This document shows positions 1-11,480 of a stretch of 64,000 nucleotides of DNA, piece by piece. The first letter of the stretch is position 1, and every line of letters starts with the position of its first letter. Position numbers and translations under genes: made by a program. The notes under the pieces were generated by a model. That model did no database searches and was not told the DNA's origin. It saw only the letters and a program-made list of their open reading frames with translations. The DNA comes from Geosiphon pyriformis (lineage: Eukaryota > Glomeromycota > Glomeromycetes > Archaeosporales > Geosiphonaceae): positions 26,466 through 90,465 of the forward strand of contig JAAOMT010000213.1 of assembly GCA_016748015.1 (NCBI GenBank), in the 5' to 3' direction.

Positions 1-451
1 AATATTCGAAAATTAATTTACTAAAAATTAATTTTAATTGTTTATTAGTTTCGAATTTTTGAATTTATCAAGATTTTAAAAGTCATAATAATTTTTAAGA
101 AGAAAAAAAATAATTGTTTTAACATTAATTATTTTATTACAATAATTAAAAAATTAAAAAATTATATTTTTAAAATATTATTCAAGATTTTAAATATTTA
201 AAAGAATTTATTTAATTATTTATTTAAAAATTTAATTTTAGTTAAGATTTTTATTATAAAATATTTATAGTCCGATTTCTATTATTAGATTTTTATTGTT
301 AAATTAAATTTTTTTTTAAAAAAAAAAACTTTTTTTTTATACAAGTTTTTATTGTATTATTAAACTTTTTGTTTTTTAAAAATATTTGTTAATTTTTGTA
401 AATAAATATGAATTTTAATAAACTATTTATTATTTTAAAAAACTTTAATTA
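1..451. other. AT-only spacer, nothing recognised
   Basis: Almost pure A/T with homopolymer runs and no ORF of note. I could not align it to any of the repeat families found elsewhere in the window. It may be a very old decayed element or an AT-rich spacer. Confidence 0.5.
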
Positions 452-623
452 ATTCTATTAGCATTAATATAAAACATAGAATTATACTAGTGTATTATTT
501 TTTATTGACAATACAGACTATTTTTCTACTTTTAGATTTTCTGATTATTTTTTAAAAAGATTAATAACTGAAATATTTTATAAAACCAATCTTGTACATT
601 AAATTTATACTTATTTAATTTGT
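452..623 (+). repeat. Decayed family C LTR fragment (R/U5 part)
   Basis: It follows the order of the better-preserved LTR at 8880-9060: a 'cataGAATTATAC' block, 'gacagtA..gACTAT', 'cTTCAGATT', then 'gCACATTGAAT' and 'ACTTATTCAATTTG'. Many C>T and G>A changes make it much more AT-rich. Both ends are lost; the right edge is cut by the family B 3' end that starts at about 624. Confidence 0.65.
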
Positions 624-1304
624 TTTTTTTTGTTAATATATAGCTATATTGATCTTTTATTAGTTTAGCCATATTTAAAAATATGGTTTTTTTATAAAGT
701 CAACTTATTTAATACACTAGTTAACCAGAAAATTTAAAGAATATTACACAATTATTTAAAGTAATTTTACTACAAATAACTTTAAACAAAATCTTATTAT
801 ATATCATAAATTTATCACTTTTTTTGACTTTAAGTTTATAGTTTTTACTATTTTTTTCTTTTGATATTTTTTGTATTTGTGATATTTGTGATGAAATTTT
901 TTTAACTTTGGACTCAATACCTGCTGATTTTTCTTATTTAGTCTGTATTTTGCAATAATTTCTCTATAGTCTCTTTTTTGTCTAAGTTACTGTTTATTTA
1001 TATATCTTAATTAGATTAATATTAGCAAAGATATTAATTCTTTTAAACTGCTTATTAATTAATCTCTTATATAACAGATCTATGTTAAGTGTTAACATAA
1101 TATACTCTTTAGACAAGCTAGTTTTTTTTTAAGATCTGCATTTTTATGTTTTATTACTACAGCTTTTGATAAATACTATATTAATTTATTTCTGATTTTA
1201 TCTACCAATTTTTTGCCTGCTTGAGTATTTAGAAAGCATTTTTAAAAGTGCTGGTTGGTTTTAACTTTTATGTAACATTGTTGTTCAGATATATTAAAAA
1301 CTAT
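624..1304 (-). mobile_element. LINE family B copy B0, decayed 3' end
   Basis: Read on the minus strand this is the end of a family B LINE: the region after RNase H, the stop, and the conserved 3' tail. It parallels 5740-6420 (B1) almost block for block, including the 'CTGGTTAAACTAGTATG' neighbourhood and the terminal 'gTTAGCCA' motif. It is 5'-truncated at about 1304, where half-LINE copy A1 begins. There is no usable reading frame. It is among the oldest material in the window judging by AT enrichment. Confidence 0.7.
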
Positions 1305-2321
1305 AAAAAAAATTTTTTCTTCTATTTTTTATAATCATTATTTTTCTTATAGTAATTAATAAAATTTCAATACAAAAAAGTTTTTTTGTTATTGAAACAG
1401 CTAAACAAAATATTCTGGCTACATTTTTTTTTATTTTTGGTTGGTAGTTTTTCTCCTGTTAAAGTTTCTTTCAAAAAGCACACTTAAGTTAGTTTCTACT
1501 ACTTTTAAAAGCCCAAAAAGTTTAATAACAGACTAATTAACAAATTAGTCTTTCCTGGTTTTATTACTTCTGCTACTATTACTGTTTTACAAATGGCTAA
1601 AAGGCCAAAAAATCCAAAAAACAGCAACAGATTTTTGCAATTGCTATAGTTATACTGAATCTTTTTGTGGTTTCAGATAAGATCTTGAAAAAAATTTTCA
1701 CAGCAGCAGCCAGTTTTTTTCTTGATATAAATAGCAATAGCAATAACACATCTTCTAAGATAAAACAAAATTAACTAATGGCTGTGTTGTTTAATGTAAT
1801 ACTTTTTAGCAGATTATTATTTATTATAAAAACAAAACAGTTTATTATTACAAATAATCTCAAAAATTGAACTGATTAAATAGAAATAAAATCAACTGTT
1901 TTTTCTCTAGTTTTTGGTGCTGTTAATAATAATGTTTGGATAAATATAAATGATTGTTAAAGATTCTCTAAATGGTTGGCCTTTTTATTCTAGTGTTTGA
2001 TGCTATATTTAAAATCAAAATGGCTTTGCTTAATTTTTTATTTCAGTTGCTATCTGGTTGTATTGAATTTAAGTCTGTTTCAAAAGATGTTATTAAGTTA
2101 TTTTGTGTAAAATTTGCATCTTAAAAGAGTCTAAATAGTGTCACCAAAGTGGCCATTGGTGATAAAGTTTTCTTGACCACTTTTAAGATTGCATGGTCTT
2201 CTAATGTGATTTTTATTTCTATTAGTTATACTTTATAATGTATTTTTAAATATCTTTTTTGATAACATTAAAACTGCTCTTGGCATTTTTGTTATTATTA
2301 CTTCAATTAAGTTAAAATTTA
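1305..2321 (+). pseudogene. Half-LINE family A copy A1, ORF1 relic
   Basis: It starts with a decayed form of the family A leader (TTTTCTTCTATTTTTTATAATC) and follows the ORF1 order: N-terminal Ser/Lys region, Thr-rich stretch, 'DLKNWxDQMEME'-like segment, then the start of the RRM-like domain. Stops and frameshifts are everywhere. It ends abruptly at the codons for 'VTSVKLK', exactly where copy A2 begins with its own leader. The two copies are therefore head-to-tail, with A2 inserted into or recombined with A1. No protein is expected. Confidence 0.75.
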
Positions 2322-2349
2322 GGAAAAAACTCTTTTTCTCCTATTTTTT

Positions 2350-4659
2350 ATGATTATGACAAGAGTTAAGAGTAAAAAAGTTGCAAATGTTACTTTTTCT
2401 ATAGTAACTAATAAAGTTTTAACATGAAAAGACCTCTCTGTTATTAAAGCAGTCAAACAAAATATTCTGGTTATATTTCTTTTAAAAAACATTAGTAAAA
2501 AGCTGCTTTTAATGATTTCTGGTTTATTTTTTCACCTTTGGTTAATAGTTTTTCTTCTGTTAAAGTTCTTTCAAAAAAACATACTCAAATTAGTTCTAGT
2601 GTTGTCTCCACTATTTCAAAAAGCCCAAAGATTTTTAATAACAGACCAGTTAACAAGTTAGTCTTTTCTGTTCTCATTACTCCTACTACTACTATTACTA
2701 CTATTACTACTATTATTATTACTACTACTACTATTATTATTACTACTACTATTACTACCACTTCACAAATGGTTAAAAAAGCCAAAAAGTTTAAAAAACA
2801 GCAGCAGGCACTTACAACTGCTTTGGTAACACCAAACTTCTTTGTGGTTCCAGATGAAATTTTGGAAAAAATCTCCACAACAGCAGTCAACTTTCTTCTT
2901 AATATGGATGAAAACAACAATAACACATCATTTAAGATGGGACAAAATTAACCACTAGTTGTGTTGCCTAATGTGGTACTCTCTAGCAAATTATCATTTA
3001 TCATAGAAACAAAACAGTCTATCACTTTAAATGATCTCAAAAATTGGGCTGATCAGATGGAAATAAAATCAACTGCTTCTCTCTCAGTTTTTGGCATTGC
3101 TGATAGTAATGCTTGGATAAATGTAAATAGTTACCAAAAGTTCTTTAAATAGATGGCTTCCACTCTAGTGTCTAGTACAATGTTTAAGATCAAAATGATC
3201 CTGCTTAGTTCCTTGTTTTAGTTGCTGTCTGATTGTATTAGGCTTAAATCTGTTTTACAAAATGGTGTCAAATTGTTCTGTATAGAATTTGTATTTCAGA
3301 AGAGTCTAAATGGTGCCACCAAAGTGGCCATTAGTGATGAAATTTTTTTAACCACTTTTAAAATTGCACAGTTTTCTGGTGTAGCCTCTGTTTTTTCTTC
3401 TTTTTTGTTAGTTGCACTTTATAATGTATCTTTAAGTACTTTTTTTAATGACATCAAAACTGCTTTTGGCATTTTTGGTGTTGTCACTTCTGTCAAGTTA
3501 AAATCTGCTGGTCTATTACAATATGCTGTGGTTTAATTCAAAAACACTTCTTCTGCCACTGTTGTCCTTACTCACTGGTCTGTGCTGATTAAAAAAAACA
3601 TGTTAGAATTCTCTCTGTTATTAACCAAAATAATGTTATTTTTTCAAGAAATATCTTTAAAGCTAAGTTGGTTAATATTTTCTTTGGCTGTACTGCCTTT
3701 GAAATAAGTGATCTGGTTTCTTAAGTTGGTGGCTGTATGTGTTTTATTCTCCACTCTCCTGAATTATATTAATATTAATATTTTGCTGTGATTATCTTTA
3801 ATTCTTTGGGATCTCTGAATATTGCTGTATCAAAAACTGGTATTTTGTGTAGTTATTGTATCTAATAAAAAACTTCTGGATGTTACTATTTCTACAGGTG
3901 TCAAGACTTGAATTATTTGGCTGTGAACTGCAAAAAGTTATCTCTTTTCTCTCTCAAACTTTCTTTCAACTTTTTTGGTGGCCCCAAAGTTTTCAAATCT
4001 TCATTTGCTGGATTTAAATTTTATGCCAAAGCTATTGCCTTTGTAGTTCCTCCTGTTGCTGCTGCTGCTAATATGGATTTGGCTTTTGATGGCCCCCTCA
4101 AAGCTACAACACTTATGTTGTCTATTGTCTTTTCTACTTCCAATAATGTTGTTAAATTTAGATTGGCTTCTTTGGAATCCCATCTTAGTAAACTTTTTTT
4201 GTTGATAAAATTTTTAGTTGAATCTGTTGGCTCTTTGGTTGTATTGGTTATCAAATTGCTGTTTATTTTACCTGCCATGAATGTTTCAGTAAAAAAAAAT
4301 GTGATTGGTTTGGCTAAACAAATTAAAAACTTTGTTGTTATAACTTCTATAATGCAAAAAAAATGGCAAACCTTGAGAAAAAGTGTGAGCAAGTCTGCTT
4401 GAAAAAAGTATTTAATAATAATAATATAGATAATGATAATAATAACAATAAACATTTTTTGGTCTATAATGATATCTTTAATGAAATTATAAAATTATGA
4501 AAAATCTACTCTTCTAGTATCAAATCTAATTCTAATTAAACTGCTAAGTATATAAGTAATCTTTTTAAGAATAGTTATGAATTTGTTAGTATTATAAATA
4601 AGATATATAAATTAAATATGTTTAATATATTAGATAGCATAGATAGTATTAGTATATAG
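2350..4659 (+). pseudogene. ORF1 of half-LINE A2, multiply broken
   Basis: Family ORF1 would be an RNA-binding protein made by the retroelement. Surviving open pieces, in order: 2538-2951 (Ser/Thr/Lys-rich N-terminus with a long Thr/Ile tract), 2961-3152 ('DLKNWADQMEIKS'), 3222-3536 (start of the RRM-like domain with 'FGVVTSVKLKSAGL'), and 3908-4402 (just after the CCHC knuckle, 'YLAVNCKKLSLFS', running into the Ala/Val-rich C-terminal half). Stops and frameshifts separate them. The ATG is in the family position, about 22 nt from the element start. The end is at the conserved T-S-M-stop, here decayed to S-I-stop. Confidence 0.75.
2676..2761 (+). repeat. ACT/ATT trinucleotide tract
   Basis: The tract lies inside A2 ORF1 and encodes a run of Thr and Ile. 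Other copies (A5, A8, A12) carry a shorter Thr/Ser/Pro tract at the same place, so it is an expansion of an element-encoded low-complexity linker. Confidence 0.8.
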
Positions 4660-4740
4660 TTAGAGCTTTCCACTTGTAATTAGTCATATCTTGTAATTTT
4701 TGTATTATTAAGTAAGCTGACTTTATAAAAACATTACTAT

Positions 4741-4879
4741 TTTTTTTTGTTAATATATAGCCATACTGATTATTTATTAGTTATGTTTACAAAATTGTGG
4801 CTCACTTAATAATACAAAAATTACAAGATATAGCTAATCACAAGTAAAAAGCCCTAACTACATACAAGTACTATCTATG
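4741..4879 (-). mobile_element. Half-LINE family A copy A3, 3' tail only
   Basis: On the minus strand: end of ORF1, conserved tail (GGGCTTTTTACTTGTG..TTAGC), then poly(A), seen here as the T-run at 4741. It is severely 5'-truncated, as target-primed reverse transcription typically leaves LINEs. It sits tail-to-tail with A2, producing an imperfect inverted repeat of roughly 90 bp per arm. Confidence 0.75.
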
Positions 4880-6413
4880 CTATATTCAAATTTCTAATAC
4901 TTTATTACTACAATAAAAGAGCATACAAAAAAAATTAAGACTCAAAAAAGAACTGAAAATATTAATAAATAACTCATTAGTAAAAGCTGGTTCTAAGAAT
5001 ATTAGAGAAACAGCTGTCTTTGTAATACATAAAATAGAAGCCAACTTTAGTATAGCAGTAAATAGAACATTATTATCAAATAAAACTAAGACAAAAACTA
5101 TATTGTTGGCTTTAAAAGCAGTATTTTACAAATGCAAACTGATATTAAACACAGATAGTTAGACAGTAGTATTAACAGTTCAAAAATAGTTGGTCAAAGA
5201 CTCTTTTTTGTTTATTAAAAAACAGCTTAAAACTTCTAATTAGCACACATAAAATGCAATCAAAGCAGTAATAAGTAAAAAAAAAATTGATCTTATCATA
5301 AACAAAGTAGCTATACATATTGGAATAACTAAAAATAAAAAAGCTGACAAACTAGCCAAAAAAGTTACTGTTTTTGACACAGTAGGATGAATCTACAATA
5401 ATATGAATATCTGCTATATTTTCTTTTATAGACAAGTGAAAATAAATCTAAATATTAAACACTTTTTAAGCCAACAGACTGGACTTTAAACAGCTTTAGA
5501 TTGAATGAACAATAGCAAAATCCAAGAAGCACCAAGACTTTTAGACTGAAAATACACAACCAAGATCTGAAACTAGGATAAAAAAATGTTATCAGACTTT
5601 ACTTTAACTAGTTTTTTAATAATGTATACATTTATTATGAAATTGTTTCACAATATGCTATCAATAACAGAGACTATACAACAGACATTTTTTAGTGTAT
5701 CTAAACAACTTTTGCAAAATATGTCATATAGAAGTTAAAACCAATCAGCATTTTTGAAAATGCTCTTTAAATACTCAAAAGGACAAAAAACTGATAAATA
5801 ATATAAGAAATGAATGAATGCAGTGCTTATCAAAGGCTGTAGAAGGAAAACATAAAACTTCAAACTCTGAAAAAAAGACCAACATGTCTAATAAGTACAT
5901 TATGTCAACATTAAATATAGATCTGTTATGCAGAAAGTTGATTAATAAGCAATTTAGAAAAATCAATGTTTTTGCTAACATTAATCAAAATGCTAACAAT
6001 AATATATTAATTAAGGTATGTAAATGGATAATGGTTCAAGCAAAAAATAAATTGTAAAAAGAACATTGCAAATTACAATTTGAATAGAAAATTCAATAAG
6101 TATTGATAACAGAATTAAGAAAAGTCTATCAAATATGTCCAAGATATATAAAACATTAAGTAATAATGATAATAATAATGGCAAACCCAAAGTTAAAAAT
6201 AGTGAAAAATTTACATGATATAATATAATACTAATCAAAGTTTTTTGTAGTAGAATTACTTTATGTAATAGTATAATATCTTTAAAATTTTCTGGTTAAA
6301 CTAGTATGTAATTAGGCATAATTACTTAGTGGTTAGCCATATTTTGTAATTTAGATTATTGGATAAGTTGGCTTTATAAAAAAACCACACTTTTTGAGTA
6401 AGACTAAACTAAT
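4880..6413 (+). pseudogene. LINE family B copy B1: RNase H to 3' end of ORF2
   Basis: A 5'-truncated and decayed LINE. The RNase H order can be followed against B3: Glu region ('KTKTILLALKAV'), 'NTDS' decayed to 'NTDS*', and the C-terminal 'HIGITKNKKADKLAKK', which still has the final Asp of the RNase H active site (lost in B3). The C-terminal zinc-finger zone and an open piece at 5818-6057 follow. The stop is TAA at 6310 in place of the family TAG, then the shared 3' tail to about 6410. It abuts the 5' end of B2 with no poly(A). Confidence 0.75.
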
Positions 6414-8357
6414 ACCACACATTTTACTATGCTTTAAAATTGAAAAAATAAGTTTTTTGCAAAAAAATTTTTAATTATAATAAATTATTATTATTACAAC
6501 AGACTTAAAAGTGTCTGATAACAATACCAATAGTGAAGTGATACTAGTTACACAAAGAAGAAAACTTATTTGAAAACACAACTGTCTAAACCAACAACTT
6601 TGTCTTGCAACCAATGTTTAACAAAAGTAGAAACAGCAACAAATTCCAAATAAAAGCTTGGACTAGTAAAAAGAGAGCCTCAAAGTCCCTAAAAAAATTG
6701 GATAAACCATCAAAAAAGACTAAAGAAAACAATGAAAGAGCTGCATAAATAAAAGTAGCTCTGAAAAAATACAATCTTAATATTTTGAACAGGATTAACA
6801 GTAAAAATTCTGTATTGAAAATAGAGAAGCAAATAAACAATCTATTTGTTGCAAACAAAAATAAAGTTGATCTAAATAATACTATAGAGGACATGGAAAA
6901 CTCTGAATTGGGTCTATCTAACAGAATGGGAAGTCTAAGTTCAGGACAATATAGTAGTAAATTACTTGGCAAAAAACTCATGTTTATAAAACCAAATTAT
7001 GAGGAAGGATAAAAAACTATAATCCATAGAATTAAAAAACATGTGTTTTTTGTGCAGGCATTAGATATACCAAAAAAAATCATGAGAAAGAAAGTGGGGT
7101 GGGTTTACAATTTTTTGAGGGATGTCAGTTACCTCTTAAAAGCTGTAATGGTGAGAAACCAAGAAATCCAAGTGGATTTCTCCCAAGTGATAGAAAGAGA
7201 TCAGACCAGAGAAATTCTGACAAGTAAAGAAGTTAATGGCTACTGATGGCATTACCAACCAAATGGCTGGTCAAAAAAAAGTTCTGGTGAAAAATATTTC
7301 TTTAAGCATCTCAGACAAAAAAGTGGGAGCTGTCATGAAAAAATTTGGTGAGATAAAAAAAGTTCAAATCAAAATAGCTGGAAAGTGACAATTAGCAGTA
7401 GTTAAATATAACAGCAACCAGAACTGTAAACCAATAGTCAACCATGGTCAGAAAAAATGCAGTCAGAATTTACCCAATGATTAGAACCCAAAAAATTATT
7501 GAACAAAGAAAAACCTGGGAAGCTAAACTAATAGGTTTACTGCAGAATTGTACTGTTCATTACTTGAGTACCACTCTGGATCAGATTAAAACCCGATCTT
7601 ATTTTATTCTAAGAACTAGCAAAAATTACACAAGAATAGACTATGCTTATATAGGATTTGACAATGAAACTAGTCACAACAGTGCTACCAAAAAACCCTT
7701 AATAATTGGAAATACATTGGTTTACTAGATGCTTACTGATGCTAAAGAGTACCACTTTTGTTACCAAATAGGGCATTTGGTCTCCAAATGTCCAACTCTA
7801 TATAAAAAAAAGAGAAAGATACCAAAAAAGTTACCAATAATATTAGATTGGCAAAGCTGTATGTTAAGAGGAATGTTTCAAAGGAAGCCATCAAGATCTT
7901 TAGTGGAAGATTATATGCCAAAATAGCTGCATTTAGACTGTTTCATAATTCAAACAACACAAACCTAAGCAGATCTCAAAGACCTAATCCACAAATAAAT
8001 AATAAAGAAAACCAACCAAAAAAAAGGATCAACCAACTTTAGAAGACTGAAATTAATGAGTTAAGACAGCAGATTAATGAAATGACCAAACTGTTAAGTG
8101 CAGTAGCTGCCAAATTTGGAGTAACAGTAGAGAAAAAAAAAGATGTAATAATCACTCAACAGCAAAGTCACATTTCAGAAGAAAAAAAGAGGTAGAAAAT
8201 AAGTTACTAAGCCAGAATACTACATCTAAGTTCAACTTGGTAGGAAAAAAAGAAGCATACAACCCAAAAAGGGAAATCAAGAAAATTAAAAAAACATTAG
8301 AACCTATTATAAAGTTACTGAAGCAAGTGAAAAAACAGGGTAGCTAAAACAGTATTA
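6414..8357 (+). pseudogene. LINE family B copy B2: 5' UTR and ORF1, decayed
   Basis: The 5' region resembles that of B3 and B4 (TTTGAAAAATAAGTTTTTGC-like block at about 6435). ORF1 has lost about 370 bp just after its start, joining 'VTQR' directly to the 'TNNFVLQPMF' region. Open pieces include 6785-7012, 7043-7246, 7444-7728 and 7729-8042. The last two cover the domain before the CCHC knuckle and the knuckle itself (C-x2-C-x4-H-x4-C at about 7749). A Lys/Gln-rich C-terminal segment follows. The element is cut at the end of ORF1, so no ORF2 is present. Confidence 0.75.
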
Positions 8358-8397
8358 CTAATACTGGAAGACTGATTTTCTCATAAATGCATTATAA
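8358..8397 (-). repeat. Half-LINE family A scrap
   Basis: About 40 bp matching the antisense of the family A region around 30140-30175 and 59250-59290 (CTGGAAgactgatnTTC..CATAA). It is wedged between B2 ORF1 and the C1 LTR. It is probably a residue of a rearranged copy. Confidence 0.5.
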
Positions 8398-9143
8398 TAT
8401 TACAGTTGAAATCTATACTTCTTATTAATTATCACATATATTAACCATTGATGTCACATAATTAGCCATCCTATTTTTAGATAGTGATTATTGACCTGAT
8501 CAATGACTTGATCATTGACTTGACCATTGACCTGATTATTGACCTGATTAATGACCTGATTATTGACTTAATCATTAATCTAATTATTGACCACTTTTAA
8601 TAGCTATATAAGTAATGAATCTCTTAGCTGTAGAAAAGCATATTAGAAATACAAAACATGTCAAAAATCAAAAAAAATCAAATAAATAAAAATAACAACT
8701 TTCATCTCAATCCTTCTCTTATTGTTAATTTCTCTTTTTTTATCTTCAAGTATCTGAATATCTTGAAATAAAAGATTACTTATTGGTTATTTTTTATCCT
8801 TTTCTTGAAATGTGTAATTGCAGCATTTGAAGATTATTGAATAAAATATGACTGAAGAATACATCTGATACCTAATATTGAATTCTAAAAGCACTAATGT
8901 GAAACATAAAATTATACCAGGCATAATCATTTGTTAACAGTATAGACTATCCTTCTATCTTCAGATTCTTTGTTTATCTTTTGAAAGAATAACAACTAAA
9001 ATACTTTATGAGATTGATTTTGCACATTGAATTCATACTTATTCAATTTGCTCTTTGAAGTTAAATTTCCTTTGATTTTTTTTATCACCCTACAATCCTG
9101 TTCTTTCTTGTTATTTGTTAGCTTGTTACTCCAACCTGTAACA
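8398..9143 (+). repeat. Family C LTR of copy C1
   Basis: It runs from TATTAC (family TGTTAC/TGTTAT) to CCTGTAACA. U3 holds about nine degenerate 12 bp units of the TGACCTGATCAT type (8490-8592), followed by a TATA box (AGCTATATAAG, near 8605). After the LTR the sequence goes straight into RT codons, with no primer site or gag. The bases 'ACAACATAAT' fit both the LTR end and the RT sequence, so an LTR-internal deletion at microhomology is likely. Confidence 0.85.
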
Positions 9144-11455
9144 ACATAATAGTCTACTCAAAAACCTGGGATGAAACATTTGCAGAAGGTTTTTGATCTG
9201 CTCAAAAATGCTGGCCTTAAGATCAATCCAATTAAATTTTTCTTTGGACATCAATCTACCCAGTTTCTTGGTCATCTTATTACAAAAGATGAAATCTTCC
9301 CTGACTTAGTTAAAATTTAAAAAGTTCAAAACATTAGACAACCAATAAATGTTCTTGAACTATGTTCTTTTCTTGGTTTGGCTTCTTACTATCACAAATT
9401 TATTAAAGATTTCTCCAAAATCACTTTTTCTTTCAATCAACTATTCAAGAAAAATGTCAATTATTACTGGGGTACTCATTAACAAAAAGCTTTTGAAATT
9501 TTAAAGGAAAAACTTGTTACTGAACCAATTCTTAAGCAATCTGATTTAGACCAATCTTTCATTTTCTATACTGATACATTTAGTTATGAACTTGGTGCTG
9601 TCCTTTTACAAAAAAATGAAAATAGCAGAGAATATGTCATAGTATATGCCAATAGATCTCTCACACCAGCAGAAAAAAACTATTCAGTTACTGAACAAAA
9701 ATGTTTAGCAGTAGTTTGGGCTACTAGTTACTGGGATTAATATTTTCTTGGTGTGAAATTTTTAATAATAACAGATCATCAAGCCTTGGTTTGGCTGCAC
9801 AATAAAAAAAAGCTAGAACACAAACAAATAACTTGCTGAATACTCTACTTAGATGAATTCAACTATAATATTCAACACTACAAAAAAGCAAATCATCAAA
9901 ATGCTGATGCTCTCTCTAAACTTACCATCCAGTAATAGTACAACCTCTCAAACCAAACCAACTTAATTATTAATAACTCTTTCACAAACAAACACAATAA
10001 TAGACTTGAACAACTACACTGTCTTAATAAAATTTTTAGGTAAAAGACAATACTCACCAAAATACACTTAACAGCAAAAAGAACATTTGTGCAAACAATC
10101 AAATTTCTATTTGATCTACCAAAACCAATTATATAAAAGAAACAAAAAAGATTCTGACTACTCCCAAAGAGTCATCAGATTTGAAGAAAAAGAAATTATA
10201 ATATACAACATGTACACTGAACTATTAGCTAGACACTTTAGAAAAACAAAAACAATTCAGAAAATCTTAGCTTGTTATTATTGGAAAAGACATTGCTGAA
10301 TACATCAAAACTTGTGACATCTGCCAAAGAAAAGGCAAACCCAATCACAAAAAAGATATCCATCCAATCTTTGTTGATTAACTATTTGACAGAATTGGTA
10401 TAGATGTTGTTGGACCTTTAACAATAACTCCTAATAGCAACAAATATATTATCACAGCTACCAATTATCTTACAAAGTAGGTAGAAGCAAGAGCCACTTC
10501 TGACCAAACAGCAGTCTTAATAGCCAATTTTATTTATAAAGATATTATCTGCCATTATGACTGTTCCAAAAAACTTTTATCTGATAAAAGAAAAGCTTTT
10601 CTCAGTACACTGGTTGAAGAACTTTGTAGAAAAATGAAAATACATCATAAACTTTCTTCCTCTTACCACCTTCAAACAAATGGCTTAGTAGAACGTTTCA
10701 ATAGAACATTATGTGAAATCTTAGCCAAAACCAGTAAAAAAACAAACTTATAGGACAAAGTATTGTCTTTAGTTTTGTTTGCTTATAGAACTGTAAATTA
10801 TGACATAACAAGTTATGAACTTTTTTATTTGTTTTATAGACGCATGGCAATACTACCAATAGAAACTAATATTGAGACAATACTCTTAAAAGAGATCACA
10901 ATAGGAAATTACAAAGACATTTTGCAAAGAAGACTTGGTACCATTCTTGATTCCTTAGTAGAAACATGAATAATTGTTTTTAAAAAGATAAAACAGTTTC
11001 AAAAAAAGCTTAAGAAAAAAAAAATCTATAAAACATTTTCTTTAAGTGTTGGTGACTTAGTATTGGAATACCATTCAGATAGAGACAATGTTTATGATAA
11101 TAAATTCTCTAGCTGGTAGAAAAGACCCTTTATAGTCAACAAAGTTTTGAACAATAGTTTTTATATTCTTTAAGATTAATCTGGAACAATCTTTAATGAT
11201 CATTCTGTTCATGGTACATGACTCAAGAAATATCATAAACAACCTAATTGGTTGCCTGTTGTAGTAATACTGACCCAAATAATCAACAAAAATCAAGTAT
11301 AAATAAATATACTATTCCTAAAACAAAGGTATTTTCAATCAACATGAATAATTATTTTCTGGATCAAAACATTCAAAACGTTTTCTATACTCTCTATGAG
11401 TATTGAATCAAAAACTATTCAAATACTACTTTGACCATTGAAAAAATATAAATGT
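9144..11455 (+). pseudogene. Ty3/gypsy copy C1: RT C-term, RNase H, integrase, start of ORF3
   Basis: The segment begins inside the RT at the residues after the YLDD box ('IMVYSKTWDE' remnant) and continues through the RT thumb, RNase H ('YTDTFSYELGAVLLQKNE'; 'TEQKCLAVVWATSYWD'), and the integrase zinc region and core ('DRIGIDVVGP', 'SYHLQTNGLVERFNRTL'). Recognisable pieces are open at 10087-10299 and 10763-10969. The integrase tail is followed by the first residues of the extra ORF3 ('MNNYFLDQNIQN' at about 11344), then the element is cut by A4. Many stops mean no product is expected. Confidence 0.8.
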
Positions 11456-11480
11456 AAAAACTCTTTCTCTTCTTAATTTT

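Larger units (their letters stand above)
2322..4740 (+). mobile_element. Half-LINE family A copy A2
   Basis: This is a near-full-length but old copy: leader, ORF1, and most of the 3' tail (gTTAGnGCTTTCCACTTGTaaTTAG.. at 4655-4735). The tail is cut before the poly(A) by copy A3, which lies in the opposite orientation. It belongs to the subfamily with 'AVNCKK' after the zinc knuckle, like A7 and A9. Confidence 0.75.
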
